Assembly (NCBI GenBank): GCA_027886905.1
Contig: JAPCJO010000009.1
Location: forward strand, 1 to 51,204
Origin: Nitrososphaerota archaeon
GTDB lineage: Archaea; Thermoproteota; Nitrososphaeria; Nitrososphaerales; Gagatemarchaeaceae
Direction: 5' to 3'
DNA: 51,204 nt
Positions 30,306-38,929 of this stretch are shown here, one piece after another. The translations under genes were made by a program, and so were the position numbers. How positions within the stretch are numbered: position 1 is the stretch's first letter; each line of letters begins with the position of its first letter. The notes beneath the pieces were generated by a model. It was given only the letters and a program-made list of their open reading frames with translations. It was not told where the DNA came from and did no database searches.

Positions 30306-33300
30306 TCACTTTGGTCCGGACACCCGGTTCTGGGCGCCGCGCCTCCTCATTCGGAGGACGTAGACGCCCCCGGACCCGGCTGCGGCAGCGGCGGCGACTA
30401 TGACGAAGAGCGAGACGAGGCTCAGGGCGACCTTCCCCGTGGCCACGGACTGGCCGGAGGCCGCGTCGCCGGAGATCCGGACGCTTGTCCCGAGGCTGGT
30501 CACCCTGGCCGTGTACGTCCCGACGGGGATCGTCCCGGCCGAGAAGACACCCTTCCCGTTGGTCGAGCCCGTCAGCGTCGTCCCATTGGCGAGCGTCATC
30601 GAGACCTGCGCGCCTGAGACGGGCAGCCCGAAGAGGTCGACCACCTTCAGGGAGGCCTGGTAGACCTGGGTGTCGAGCGTGATGTCGAGGGGAGCCGCCT
30701 TCACCTGGTACGACGGCGGCGGCTCAGGGCCCACGCTCGCCCCTTCCCATGTGACGTTCACGATGGTGAAGGACGTCCCGTTCTCGAGCCAGATGGAGGG
30801 CCCTCCCGCATCCTCCGTAGAGTTTCCGACCCGGAGTTGGACCATGCTGGGCTGGACCGGGCTGGTCCCGAGGCCGTCAGAAAACTGGAAGGACACTTGA
30901 TACTCCACCATCGCCCCGAAGTCCAGAGTGTGAGCCTGGGTGAAGGCCAGAACAGAAGGCGTGAAGAAAGCGGAGCTGTTCGAGAAGGGGACGCTCGTCG
31001 CCGATGCCCCGTCGAGGGAGTACGACACCAGAGTCTCTTGTGTCCCGGACCCTGAAGTCCCGTTCCAAGCCCTCGGGACGGTGATGGTCACCTTCGACCC
31101 GGAATCGAAGTAGGAGTCTCCCGTCGGGGATGGAGGTGAGGTGGTCACCTGCGGGGGGCCGACGACCGTGAGGAGGTATTGCGTGACCGAGGTCAGGGTT
31201 ATGACCTGGCCCTGCGTCATCGAGAGGGCTATCGAGAATGTCCCGTTCCCCGAGCGGGTCACGCTGGTCTTGCCGGCGCCGTTTATCGTGTAGCTGGTAA
31301 CGCTCTCCCTGGAACCCGCAGAGGTCTGGCCCCACACCGAGCCGAAGACGACGTTGACCTTGGTCGCCGCGTCGAACCACCCAGCCGCGTCGCCCGGGAT
31401 GCTCGAGTTGGTTATCGATACCCAGGCCACAGGCGAGGCTACGTGGAACTGTGTGCTCGTCTTCGTCGTGACTGACTGAGGCCCGGCTATCGCCGGGACC
31501 GAGAGCACCTGCACGGGAGAGGATGAGAGGACGCTCGTGGTGGCTCCCTGGTTCACCGAGTAGGACAACAGCCTGTCGCCCGTCACCGCGGTCCTCCCCC
31601 ACACCCCATTCAGCGACGCGGAAACGGACGTCCCGGCGTCATACCAGTACTTGTCATTCGGGATGGGAGTCGGGGTGATCGAGGACAAGGAGGAGCTCGC
31701 GCCGCTGTCGAGGGTCACCTGGTACTGGGTCACCACCATAGTGGTCACGGCCTCTGGCGAGGAGATCCCCGCCAGGTTCAGCACGTCCACCAGGCCGGCC
31801 GATGCGACCGCAACCTCTGACCCTGCGTTGAGCGAGTAGCCCGCGAGCCTGTGGCCCGTCCCCGCGCTACGGCCCCACGCTCCGTTCAGGACGAGCCCCA
31901 CCGGGGCGGAGGCGTCGTACCAGCCAGAGTCCAGCGGGACGGACGGGCTGGTTATCGAGGCGATGGCGGTCGAGGCTCCCGCGTCGAGGGTCACCTGGTA
32001 CTGGGTCACGGTCGTCGCGTTCACGAATTGCGCCGCGGTCATCGCGTTCGTCACGATGGTGATCGGGCCGGTCTGCGCGACCTTCGTCACGGGCCCGGAG
32101 TCGAGCTCCCAGGAGGTCGTCCTGGTGCCTGTCCCCGCGGAGCGAGAATAGGCGCCGTGGAGCATCAGGGTGACGGCAGGAGAACCCGAGTCGTACCAGA
32201 AGGTGTCGTTCGGGAACGTCGACGGCGGCGAGATGGACGAGAACGATGAGAAGGCGCCCCCGTTGAGGACGACCTCGTATTGGGTGATGCTCGTCGTCGT
32301 GATGGAGACCGGCGAAATCAGCGAGGAGGTGAAGTAGGCCTGCACCGTGCCCACGGTGTCTACAGGGAGGGTCGGCTCCCCTGAGGCAAAGATCGACGTT
32401 ATGCGGTGGCCGATGCCGTCCGCCCGCCCCCATGTGCCGCTCAGGACGACCTGCACCGGGGACCCGCTGTCGTACCAGTAGTCATCTCCCGTAGCGGTCG
32501 GGGGAGTGATGAAATGGAGCGCCCCGGCAGCACCTTGGTCCAGCGAGACCTGGAACTGCCTCACCGATTGGAACGCTATCGTGTGAGGGCCGTTCATCGA
32601 CAGAGGGATGAAGAGCAAGGTGGTGGGCGAGGACACCAAGACGGTGCTTCCCGAGTCGACCTGGTAGGAGATTATCCTGTATCCCGTCCCAGCCGAACGG
32701 CCGTAGACGCCAGGGGCGCTCACGGTCGCGTTGTTTCCCGCGTTCAACCATTCTGTGGGCAGCCCGCCCCCCACCATCGTGACGAGGTATTGCTGGACGT
32801 AGGCGATGTCGACCGAGTTGTAGGGGGGAGGCTCGATGAAGCTTCCCGTGGCCGTCTGGGAGAACCATCTCTCGGTCTGGTTCGAGGCCGAGAGGCTGCT
32901 CGTGGCCGAGTAGCTCGAGTTGGCGTCTGCCCAGAAGGCTTGCGGCGTCAATAGTAGGGTAAGGTGCAGGGCGTCACCGCCTTGGAGGTACGTCAACTCG
33001 GGCTGGCCCGAGGGCGAGGCGGGCTGCTGCCCACTGATGGAATACGAGAAGGACTCGAAGTATTGGTGGAAGTAGGTGGTGCTGATCGTGGTGGGGGCGG
33101 AAATGGTCCCCGACGTCGCGTTGTAGATCTGCCACCTATCCAAGCTGAGGTTCGTGCAGCAGATGTTCTGGGGCACCGTGTACTGAGTTCCGCTGTCCAC
33201 CCACACCGCGGTGTCGTTGCTCACAGAGGTCTTGTTGCCGAAGTAATCGTAGGTGAACGCCGGAGGAGTGAGACCGTCCAGGGTCCCTCCCACCAGGTTG

Positions 33301-34277
33301 AACTTCACGGAAACGAAGAACTGGTGGTAGTAGACTGGGGTGATCGAGATAGGCCCGAAGACAGTCCCGTTGTTGTCCATGGAGAGCACATTCCCGTTCT
33401 GTGTTGGCAGCAGGACCGTCCCTATCCAGGTCTCGTTTGCTGATTGTCCGGTCTCGGTCAGCGGGGCGGTGAAGGTGTAGTTCGCCCCCGCGTCCAGCCA
33501 TATGGTCTGGGTGAAGGAGGTCATGTCCAATGCTGCGGGGGCACCCAACGCCGTGCTGGAGAGGGCGGGAGGCGTGGGGGCGCCTCCGTTGACTATGGAG
33601 AAGCTCGTAGAGACGAGGAACTCGTGGTAGTATGTTTCGACGATGGTCGCCGCCTGGCCGACGGTCCCGCTGCCTCCGGACGCCAGAATCCATCGCTCGT
33701 TCGAGTTCGAGCCGGGCAGCTGGGAGGCGTACGAGAAGGGGGACGAGGCGTCCACCCATACGAGCGCGGGCGCGCTGGACGAGGCCGGGGCACCCATCTG
33801 GTTGTAATTCACCGTGGGTCCGGTGGAGCCCGAGGCCCCGTCAGTCACGTTGTAGTCGAAATTGACAAGGTACTGGTGGTAATAGGAGAACGAGACGGTG
33901 AGGGGTGCTCCGATGCTCCCTGAGACGTCCTGGTTGGTGATCCACCTTTCGAAGATCGTCGACCCGGTTAGGGTCGTCTGAACGCTCCACGGAGTCCCGG
34001 TGTCCGCCATGTAGACTGTGGGCGACCCCGTGAGGGGGACGGACAGTTTGTCGCCGTCGCTCACGTATGTCAGGTTGTCCTGGACGTTGAACCCCGTTCC
34101 CCCAATGATCGAGTAGCTCGCTGTGAGCGCCGCCTGTGGCGGCTGGGCGTGAGCGGCGTCGGGAGCCGACGGGCCGCCCGCCACGAAGAGCGCCCAAACC
34201 GCCACGGAAGCGAACGCCAGCGTCGCGAGGGCGATGCGCCTCAACGGAAGTACCCACTCCTCATGGGCCGCGACCAC
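30306..34277 (-). CDS. Giant membrane-anchored surface protein with YYHQ repeats
   Basis: This 1323-aa protein begins with a signal sequence (R-R-I-A-L-A-T-L-A-F-A-S-V-A-V-W-A-L-F). About twelve repeats of 75-100 residues follow, each with a short aromatic motif (Y-Y-H-Q-Y near residue 132, then Y-Y-H-E-F, Y-Y-H-Q-F, Y-F-H-Q-Y, later V-T-Q-Y-Q-V-T-L-D). Most also have W-V/Y-D-S/A-G/S and, in the first part, a F/S-x-E-R-W. Similar repeats are known from archaeal surface proteins and thermopsin-like proteins. Near the C-terminus is a carboxypeptidase-regulatory-like domain (V-D-L-F-G-L-P-V-S-G-A-Q-V), then a membrane helix and the tail R-M-R-R-R-G. The GTG at 34277 is one possible start; a TTG at 34244 is another. 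The protein at 41702 shares the repeat. Confidence 0.82.
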   Translation of the reverse strand: MVAAHEEWVLPLRRIALATLAFASVAVWALFVAGGPSAPDAAHAQPPQAALTASYSIIGGTGFNVQDNLTYVSDGDKLSVPLTGSPTVYMADTGTPWSVQTTLTGSTIFERWITNQDVSGSIGAPLTVSFSYYHQYLVNFDYNVTDGASGSTGPTVNYNQMGAPASSSAPALVWVDASSPFSYASQLPGSNSNERWILASGGSGTVGQAATIVETYYHEFLVSTSFSIVNGGAPTPPALSSTALGAPAALDMTSFTQTIWLDAGANYTFTAPLTETGQSANETWIGTVLLPTQNGNVLSMDNNGTVFGPISITPVYYHQFFVSVKFNLVGGTLDGLTPPAFTYDYFGNKTSVSNDTAVWVDSGTQYTVPQNICCTNLSLDRWQIYNATSGTISAPTTISTTYFHQYFESFSYSISGQQPASPSGQPELTYLQGGDALHLTLLLTPQAFWADANSSYSATSSLSASNQTERWFSQTATGSFIEPPPYNSVDIAYVQQYLVTMVGGGLPTEWLNAGNNATVSAPGVYGRSAGTGYRIISYQVDSGSTVLVSSPTTLLFIPLSMNGPHTIAFQSVRQFQVSLDQGAAGALHFITPPTATGDDYWYDSGSPVQVVLSGTWGRADGIGHRITSIFASGEPTLPVDTVGTVQAYFTSSLISPVSITTTSITQYEVVLNGGAFSSFSSISPPSTFPNDTFWYDSGSPAVTLMLHGAYSRSAGTGTRTTSWELDSGPVTKVAQTGPITIVTNAMTAAQFVNATTVTQYQVTLDAGASTAIASITSPSVPLDSGWYDASAPVGLVLNGAWGRSAGTGHRLAGYSLNAGSEVAVASAGLVDVLNLAGISSPEAVTTMVVTQYQVTLDSGASSSLSSITPTPIPNDKYWYDAGTSVSASLNGVWGRTAVTGDRLLSYSVNQGATTSVLSSSPVQVLSVPAIAGPQSVTTKTSTQFHVASPVAWVSITNSSIPGDAAGWFDAATKVNVVFGSVWGQTSAGSRESVTSYTINGAGKTSVTRSGNGTFSIALSMTQGQVITLTSVTQYLLTVVGPPQVTTSPPSPTGDSYFDSGSKVTITVPRAWNGTSGSGTQETLVSYSLDGASATSVPFSNSSAFFTPSVLAFTQAHTLDFGAMVEYQVSFQFSDGLGTSPVQPSMVQLRVGNSTEDAGGPSIWLENGTSFTIVNVTWEGASVGPEPPPSYQVKAAPLDITLDTQVYQASLKVVDLFGLPVSGAQVSMTLANGTTLTGSTNGKGVFSAGTIPVGTYTARVTSLGTSVRISGDAASGQSVATGKVALSLVSLFVIVAAAAAAGSGGVYVLRMRRRGAQNRVSGPK

Positions 34278-34495
34278 TGACCCTGTCCCACAAGACCGGC
34301 CCTTGCAGGGGCAGAACCCGCCTTAGGAGACCTCATCGCCGCTATCCGAGAAGGCTCATACAGGACCTACAATATTTAGAAAGTGTATGCGGGATTCATC
34401 ATACTTTTATCGTTCTGCAGCTGATTTTCGCCCCAAGATTCTCAACCCTGCGAGCTTCGCGAATGCGAGATCTCCGGTTGCCCGAGACCTGTGCC
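34278..34495 (-). other. Intergenic region with two TATA-like boxes
   Basis: This is 218 bp between the RecA-like gene's stop and the surface gene. Minus-strand TATA-like sequences lie near 34370-34377 (CTAAATATT) and 34400-34408 (GATAAAAGT). Either would give the giant surface gene a 5' leader of about 70-100 nt, unlike the leaderless genes elsewhere in the window. No gene is visible. Confidence 0.35.
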
Positions 34496-35029
34496 CTAGC
34501 CCTTCTTCGTTACGTGCAAGCCGGTGGCGTCATAGGTCAGGTGCCCCGAGTAGAGGTTCTTGATCAGGTTCATCATCTTATCGTCGTGGGCCTTCGAGAG
34601 GACCAAAAACTCCGAGATGACGTCCCCGTGGCTCAGTATCTCGTTCACTTGCCTGAGGAACTTGTAGCACTCCTGGAACCCCGCGTCGAGTATCAGCGAG
34701 GAGACGTTGTCGAAGATCATGGCCTTGGTCTTCTCGGGGTTGCGCGTGACAGCCTCGTCCATCACGTTCAGGAGGACGGAGTAGTCGCTGCGCGGGACCA
34801 TGACCTCAAGAGAGCCCGGAGAGGGCTTCGGGTAGGAACTCTCGGACAGGATGAAGAACCTCAACCCGGGGATGTCCTTCAGCTGGAGGTACACGGGGCT
34901 CCCTTTCGACGTGAACGCGAAGACGTCGCGCCCGCTCGCGACCATCTCCAGCGCGAACTCCTTGACGGCGCGCTCGTAGTTCACCGACGGGTCGGCTTCG
35001 AGGAGCATCGCCCCTTTGTAGTTCGACAC
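34496..35029 (-). CDS. Stand-alone P-loop-less RecA/KaiC-like protein
   Basis: This 177-aa cytosolic protein is homologous over its whole length to the C-terminal domain of the 7-TM protein at 3302. It keeps a Walker B-like M-I-F-D-N-V-S and the A-G-F-x-x-C-Y-K-F-L-R-Q helix, but the P-loop position reads L-L-E-A-D-P-S-V-N-Y-E, so ATP binding by the usual mode is unlikely. Two GTG starts are possible, at 35047 and 35029. The second is chosen because a TATTAAT box at 35054-35060 lies about 27 nt before it. It may compete with or complement the membrane-bound homologue. Confidence 0.78.
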   Translation of the reverse strand: MSNYKGAMLLEADPSVNYERAVKEFALEMVASGRDVFAFTSKGSPVYLQLKDIPGLRFFILSESSYPKPSPGSLEVMVPRSDYSVLLNVMDEAVTRNPEKTKAMIFDNVSSLILDAGFQECYKFLRQVNEILSHGDVISEFLVLSKAHDDKMMNLIKNLYSGHLTYDATGLHVTKKG

Positions 35030-35053
35030 GAGGCATACTCCTTTCACACCCCC

Positions 35054-35060
35054 ATTAATA
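35054..35060 (-). promoter_or_regulatory. TATA box of the stand-alone RecA-like gene
   Basis: TATTAAT on the minus strand is centred about 28 nt from the GTG at 35029 and only about 10 nt from the GTG at 35047, which favours the shorter protein. Confidence 0.5.
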
Positions 35061-35110
35061 ACCGGCGCATTGGGAAGCGAATTCCGCGCGAGCCGGACCT
35101 CCGCCTCGAA

Positions 35111-35899
35111 TCAGGCCGGGCTCGTGCTTCTCCCGGAGGGGACGCGGCTGAGCCTCTCCGCCGAGAGGACCGACGCCGCGAGCAGGACGCCCCCAAGATA
35201 CAGCGTGGCCCACCCCGCCCGCATCGACAACGCGCTCATGTCGCCGTTGGAGAAGGCTATCCCGACGAGCCCAAGCGCGGTCGCTCCTAGGGCCAGGGAA
35301 TACCACTGGAGGACCGCCGACCTCGACGAGACCACGAACACCACGGCGGCCGAACCCGCGAACGTGAGCGCGGCCGCCCCGAGAACGACCTGGTCGAGGA
35401 TGGTCGTGCCCACCCCGGCGGCGTAGAAGGTCGGAAGAGCGCCCCCGGCAGCGGCGGCCACCACCAAGACGACCGAGAGAGAAGCGAGCGACACCCACAG
35501 CACTGGTCGGTGCCCCCCGCCCTCCTTGGGGTCGTCTCCGCGATAGGTCAGCGAGGCGCACACGAGATGAAGGACGGCGGAGAGCTCTGCCCCCATGGCT
35601 AGCACGGTTGCGGAGAAGTTCTGTCCCTCGCTCCCGAGGAACATCGCCGCGATGAGGCCGGCGCATCCGAAGACCAGGGCTCCACAGCCCAGGAAGAGGA
35701 CACTGTGCAGGCCCTCTCGCGAATAGGCCTTGACGGCGACATAGGCGACGACGAGCGAAGTCGAGGTGATGAACACGCTAGTCAGGATCGGGAAGACGAG
35801 GCCGAGGCTCACCAGCGGCTCCGGCCTCAGCGCGTACAGCGCTACGACGACCACGATGAGTATGGCTACGCTGAGCGCGCCGACGATCCGCAGCAGCAC
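35111..35899 (-). CDS. Polytopic membrane protein, sensor-like, unknown function
   Basis: This 262-aa protein is almost entirely hydrophobic, with about eight helices and short loops. It resembles the membrane halves of archaeal sensory proteins, but no output domain is attached. No family was named with confidence. The ATG lies 3 nt after the stop of the 35903 gene, so the two are co-transcribed; the soluble upstream protein might supply the missing output. A Ser/Arg-rich tail of about 15 residues ends the protein. Confidence 0.65.
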   Translation of the reverse strand: MLLRIVGALSVAILIVVVVALYALRPEPLVSLGLVFPILTSVFITSTSLVVAYVAVKAYSREGLHSVLFLGCGALVFGCAGLIAAMFLGSEGQNFSATVLAMGAELSAVLHLVCASLTYRGDDPKEGGGHRPVLWVSLASLSVVLVVAAAAGGALPTFYAAGVGTTILDQVVLGAAALTFAGSAAVVFVVSSRSAVLQWYSLALGATALGLVGIAFSNGDMSALSMRAGWATLYLGGVLLAASVLSAERLSRVPSGRSTSPA

Positions 35900-35902
35900 G
35901 CT

Positions 35903-36397
35903 CTAGCTTCCTTTCTTGAACGCGTGCGCGAATCTTGCAGCCGTCAGGTCAATCGGGCTCAGTTCGAGCCTTGAGTTTCCGGAGCCTCCTCTCGGAAGCG
36001 ATTTCAGGGCGAGAAACTTGAGGAGGACATCCTTCTCCCTCTTTGAGACCTGCGGGGAGGCCTTACCTTTGGGGCTAGGCGCCGCGCGCCAGGGACCGCC
36101 GTGACCCGCCTTCGGCGCAGTCTCGTTCCCGATGTTCGCCAGCAGCCTCGTCGCCACCTCACGCTCGATCACGGCCGCCCCATTCTCATTGAAGACATCC
36201 CTCAGGATCTTGTGGAGCATCACCGGGTCGGTCGAGATCTGCCCGAGGGGGTACAAGCTGAGCACAAGCTGAAGCCCACTTTCGCCGAGGACGTGGCGCA
36301 GCCCTTCTTCGATGCTCCTTTCAAAAGCCGTGCCGAATTCGGGTTGTCCTGGCGTCTCTCGTCGTTCAGGTCCCAAGTGCAACCCTTGTTGCTGCAT
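35903..36397 (-). CDS. Helical cytosolic protein, unknown function
   Basis: This 164-aa protein has a central helical domain (residues 20-95: F-G-T-A-F-E-R-S-I-E-E-G-L-R-H-V-L-G-E-S-G, L-S-L-Y-P-L-G-Q-I, P-V-M-L-H-K-I-L-R-D-V-F-N-E-N-G-A-A-V-I-E-R). The pattern of an F-x-x-x-F-E-x-x-I helix with a later G-x-x-A-x-x-I-E helix recurs in small Nitrososphaeria proteins, as I recall, but without known function. A basic C-terminal half follows. A TATATA at 36411-36416 lies only 17 nt before the ATG, so a TTG at 36382 may be the true start. Confidence 0.6.
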   Translation of the reverse strand: MQQQGLHLGPERRETPGQPEFGTAFERSIEEGLRHVLGESGLQLVLSLYPLGQISTDPVMLHKILRDVFNENGAAVIEREVATRLLANIGNETAPKAGHGGPWRAAPSPKGKASPQVSKREKDVLLKFLALKSLPRGGSGNSRLELSPIDLTAARFAHAFKKGS

Positions 36398-36558
36398 TCT
36401 TTGCTCATACTATATAGCGGTTATGAATCCGGTAACCAATGCGACCGACCCTTGGCGCGGACCCAAGCGGCGGGCGCGTCGGCTTGGCAAGGTAGTTTCT
36501 GGATTAGTAACGTGGTCCTGCATAGTGCCGTAATATCCTTCGCGCGCCTTGCGTAGGG

Positions 36559-36801
36559 ATGAACAGTCTAGTTCTGCACAGACTCGTGAAAGCAGTCCCC
36601 CTCGCCATGGTGGCTTTCTCCATCCTACTCATGGCGCACGGCGTATTCGGCGTGCACGGGGTGCACGTCGCAGGCGACCCGGGAGGCCCTGGAGCGCCCA
36701 ATTCTCACATGGGAGTGAGCGGCGATCCTGGAGGCCCTGGAGCGCCAAACTTCCGCATGGTCGTGAGTGGCGACCCGGGCGGACCCGGAGCCCCTAACTA
36801 G
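36559..36801 (+). CDS. Small secreted or membrane-tethered collagen-like repeat protein
   Basis: This 80-aa protein has an N-terminal hydrophobic segment (about residues 8-30, L-V-K-A-V-P-L-A-M-V-A-F-S-I-L-L-M). It is followed by three copies of GDPGGPGAPN, separated by six variable residues (S-H-M-G-V-S and F-R-M-V-V-S). The spacing is exactly 16 residues, or 48 bp. Gly-X-Y triplets with proline recall collagen-like sequence, although each run is too short for a long triple helix. A TAATATC box at about 36530-36537 gives a leaderless spacing to the ATG. The stop at 36799-36801 is 3 nt from the convergent HTH gene's stop. No family was recognised. Confidence 0.65.
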   Translation: MNSLVLHRLVKAVPLAMVAFSILLMAHGVFGVHGVHVAGDPGGPGAPNSHMGVSGDPGGPGAPNFRMVVSGDPGGPGAPN

Positions 36802-36804
36802 GGG

Positions 36805-37896
36805 CTACTTTCTTATCTTCAACTTCTGCGGGAGGACGGCCTCCAAGGCCGTCTCCTCGTTGAAGAACCAGCCCTTCTTGCTGTCGAAGTTCTCGTAGGG
36901 AATAGTGTACCAGAAGGTCGTCGACAGGTCGATCATCGAAGCCTTCCAGCTCTCCACGGTCTGGCCCAGGCTCGCGTTGAGGAAGCGCAGCGACTCCATG
37001 AAGTAGCTCGCCGGCAGCGCGGAGTGCACCTGATAGTAGCCGTCGCCCCGCCCGCCCTCGAACCAGGTGAAGGGGAAGTTGTTGAAGAGGAACCTGAGCT
37101 TTGCGACGGTCGCCTTCGAAACTCCGGTGAACTCGTATATCAGACCGGCCGCCTTTGTGAACTCGTTCGGGGTCACGGAGGTCCAGTTGACGTAGTTCGA
37201 GTGGACCAGGTCGGAGACGTGCTTCCTATAGTGCCAACGGACCGTCCTCTCGTTCATTTTGAGCTTCCGCGCGATCTCCGCGATGTTGCGCCACGAATCC
37301 AGCTCCAGCTCTTTGATGATGAGCAGGTCGGTGAGGTCGACGTCGGTCGCGGCCGAGGGCTCCTCCGTCCTTATCGGAACCGGGGGGGCTTCGCCGAGCC
37401 CGCTGACTTTGGCCCAGTCGATCGTCCACTCGCCCGTCGCGAAGTTGTAGTATCTGCTCTTGAGCTCTGGGTTGCGTGACCATTCTAGGCGCTCCATGCT
37501 GTAGTCAACGAGGACGCCCTCCTTCACCAGTCTGCCCAAGAAACCTCGGAACTCGTCGACGAGGGGGACGGGGACCGAGAAGAAGGAGAAGCGGCGTCGC
37601 TCCATGGCTGCCTTGCACCAGTAGGTGAGGAAGGCGTTCGAGGAGAGACCCTTGGTGATGCTCGATTCTGCCTTCTCCGCGTCGTCGCTGAGTCGTGCGG
37701 AGACGAAGTACCTCTCGAGGCCGAGAGCGGCATGGTTGAGCGGTGTGCGGACGTTGAGGCCCATGTTGGGGAACCTCTTCTTCATCGTGTAGCGTATGGT
37801 CTCCGTGGGCATCTCGGTCATCCTCGAGAGGAGGGAGACGTTCTGGATCCCCACCCGGTTGATCGCTTCGATGAGCTTGCTCAGGTCAGTTGGCAT
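36805..37896 (-). CDS. HTH-type transcription regulator with conserved C-terminal domain
   Basis: This 363-aa protein has a helix-turn-helix-like N-terminus (residues 5-45: L-I-E-A-I-N-R-V-G-I-Q-N-V-S-L-L-S-R-M-T-E). In the middle (about 190-240) is a clearer AsnC-like HTH (L-L-I-I-K-E-L-E-L-D-S-W-R-N-I-A-E-I-A-R-K-L, N-E-R-T-V-R-W-H-Y-R-K-H-V). The C-terminal domain of about 110 residues is also found at the left edge of the window. The ATG at 37896 is preferred over the GTG at 37905 because a TATATAAT box lies about 28 nt upstream. It is probably a transcription factor; the C-terminal domain may bind a ligand. Confidence 0.75.
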   Translation of the reverse strand: MPTDLSKLIEAINRVGIQNVSLLSRMTEMPTETIRYTMKKRFPNMGLNVRTPLNHAALGLERYFVSARLSDDAEKAESSITKGLSSNAFLTYWCKAAMERRRFSFFSVPVPLVDEFRGFLGRLVKEGVLVDYSMERLEWSRNPELKSRYYNFATGEWTIDWAKVSGLGEAPPVPIRTEEPSAATDVDLTDLLIIKELELDSWRNIAEIARKLKMNERTVRWHYRKHVSDLVHSNYVNWTSVTPNEFTKAAGLIYEFTGVSKATVAKLRFLFNNFPFTWFEGGRGDGYYQVHSALPASYFMESLRFLNASLGQTVESWKASMIDLSTTFWYTIPYENFDSKKGWFFNEETALEAVLPQKLKIRK

Positions 37897-37921
37897 CCAA
37901 GTCACCTGTAGTCGAATTACC

Positions 37922-37929
37922 TATATAAT
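37922..37929 (-). promoter_or_regulatory. TATA box of the 36805 regulator gene
   Basis: ATTATATA on the minus strand is centred about 29 nt upstream of the ATG at 37896. Confidence 0.6.
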
Positions 37930-38260
37930 CTGTGCGCGGTTGTGAAAAGGTGAGAGGCCGTGGCGCCAGGCCCAAACGAGATTGCGCCTCCAAGTCCATG
38001 TTCATTTTTCTTCTTCGACATGCCAACGACTGGACGAAATATTTGTTTTATCTCCATTCCGCATGAGAAGTCCCTGCAGGAATTGACGTTTCAGCCAATT
38101 TCTTCGGCATTTCTTGCGTTGATTGCACGGTTCTTCGACCGATTGTCGCGCTTTTCATGAATCCTGAATCTAGATTCCGCATCTGCATGAAAATTGCACG
38201 AATCACAATGTGCATTTACTGGCAGCCCTTAAATTCCTATAGTCATACATCGGAGAGAAG
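37930..38260. other. AT-richer intergenic region
   Basis: This is 331 bp between divergent genes, clearly lower in GC than the rest of the window. It carries a promoter on each side: TATATAAT at 37922-37929 for the minus-strand gene and CTTAAATT at about 38228-38235 for the plus strand. A plus-strand frame at 37960-38160 has no family match and is rejected as a gene. Confidence 0.4.
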
Positions 38261-38371
38261 GTGGATCGGGTGGCAGAACGCGTGATATCGGTCTCGAGGG
38301 AGAACGTAAACCTCAAGCTCGTGATCTCCCTTGCGGAGAGGACGGCCCCGGACGTCAGCACTTCGTACTAG
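38261..38371 (+). CDS. Possible small protein of 36 aa
   Basis: A GTG at 38261 opens a 36-residue frame ending with TAG at 38369-38371. It is preceded by a purine-rich GGAGAGAAGG and by a TATA-like CTTAAATT about 28 nt upstream. The predicted peptide is one amphipathic helix (V-A-E-R-V-I-S-V-S-R-E-N-V-N-L-K-L-V). No family was recognised. The signal set is good but the frame is short, so it may be chance or a leader peptide for the PadR genes downstream. Confidence 0.35.
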   Translation: MDRVAERVISVSRENVNLKLVISLAERTAPDVSTSY

Positions 38372-38541
38372 CTAGCCCGCGTCGCAAACTCCGGTCACAC
38401 TTTCGAGTAACCTGGCGGATTCTTTGCGCGGAACCCAGGCCGAACTCCATTTGTCGCTTCTTTTGCGTGAGCAAATCGTTTCGCACTGCAAACCTTTATC
38501 TATTTCATTACCGGAAACATGGACGCAAGAGTGGCATTTTG

Positions 38542-38904
38542 GTGAATTCGGCATCAGAAGCTGAGATTGACCGCTACGTCCGAACGTATCGCAGGGGGAT
38601 GGTGAACTCGCTGCTAGAGTACCTCATCCTGAACTACCTCGAGAAGGGGAGGCTCTGTGGGTACGACATCATCACGATCCTGCATGAAAGATTCCACACG
38701 CTCTTGAGCCCTGGCCAAGTCTACCCCGTGATCGACCGCATGACAGAGCAAGGGCTCATCAATAAGGAGAAGAGAGGGAGGGCCGTACTTCTCGAAGCGT
38801 CGTCCCTCGGCGGGTCTCTCCTCAAGGCGTGGAGGCAGGAGTTCCGTGCGATAGAGATGCAGCTCAGCAACGCGATGACCGAGGAACCCCGTGTCATAGC
38901 TTGA
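38542..38904 (+). CDS. PadR-family transcription regulator
   Basis: This 120-aa winged-helix protein has the PadR core: L-L-E-Y-L-I-L-N-Y-L-E-K-G-R-L-C-G-Y-D-I-I at the first helices, L-S-P-G-Q-V-Y-P-V-I-D-R-M at the recognition helix, and G-L-I-N-K-E-K-R-G-R-A at the wing. The frame is open back to 38467, but the GTG at 38542 is chosen because a TATA-like TTTATC at 38495-38500 lies upstream. It is followed after 25 nt by a second winged-helix gene, and the two may act together. PadR proteins usually repress transport or stress genes; the target is unknown. Confidence 0.78.
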   Translation: MNSASEAEIDRYVRTYRRGMVNSLLEYLILNYLEKGRLCGYDIITILHERFHTLLSPGQVYPVIDRMTEQGLINKEKRGRAVLLEASSLGGSLLKAWRQEFRAIEMQLSNAMTEEPRVIA

Positions 38905-38929
38905 TTGGCAGAGGCAGCCGTGGTCTAAG

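Noticed and set aside
36661-36801. CRISPR-like direct repeats
   Set aside because: The 48-bp periodicity is a coding repeat (GDPGGPGAPN) without spacers, and no cas genes are present.
37960-38160. 66-aa plus-strand frame in the AT-rich intergenic region
   Set aside because: It is low-complexity, Phe/Ser-rich and without a convincing start signal; it lies in what appears to be a regulatory gap.
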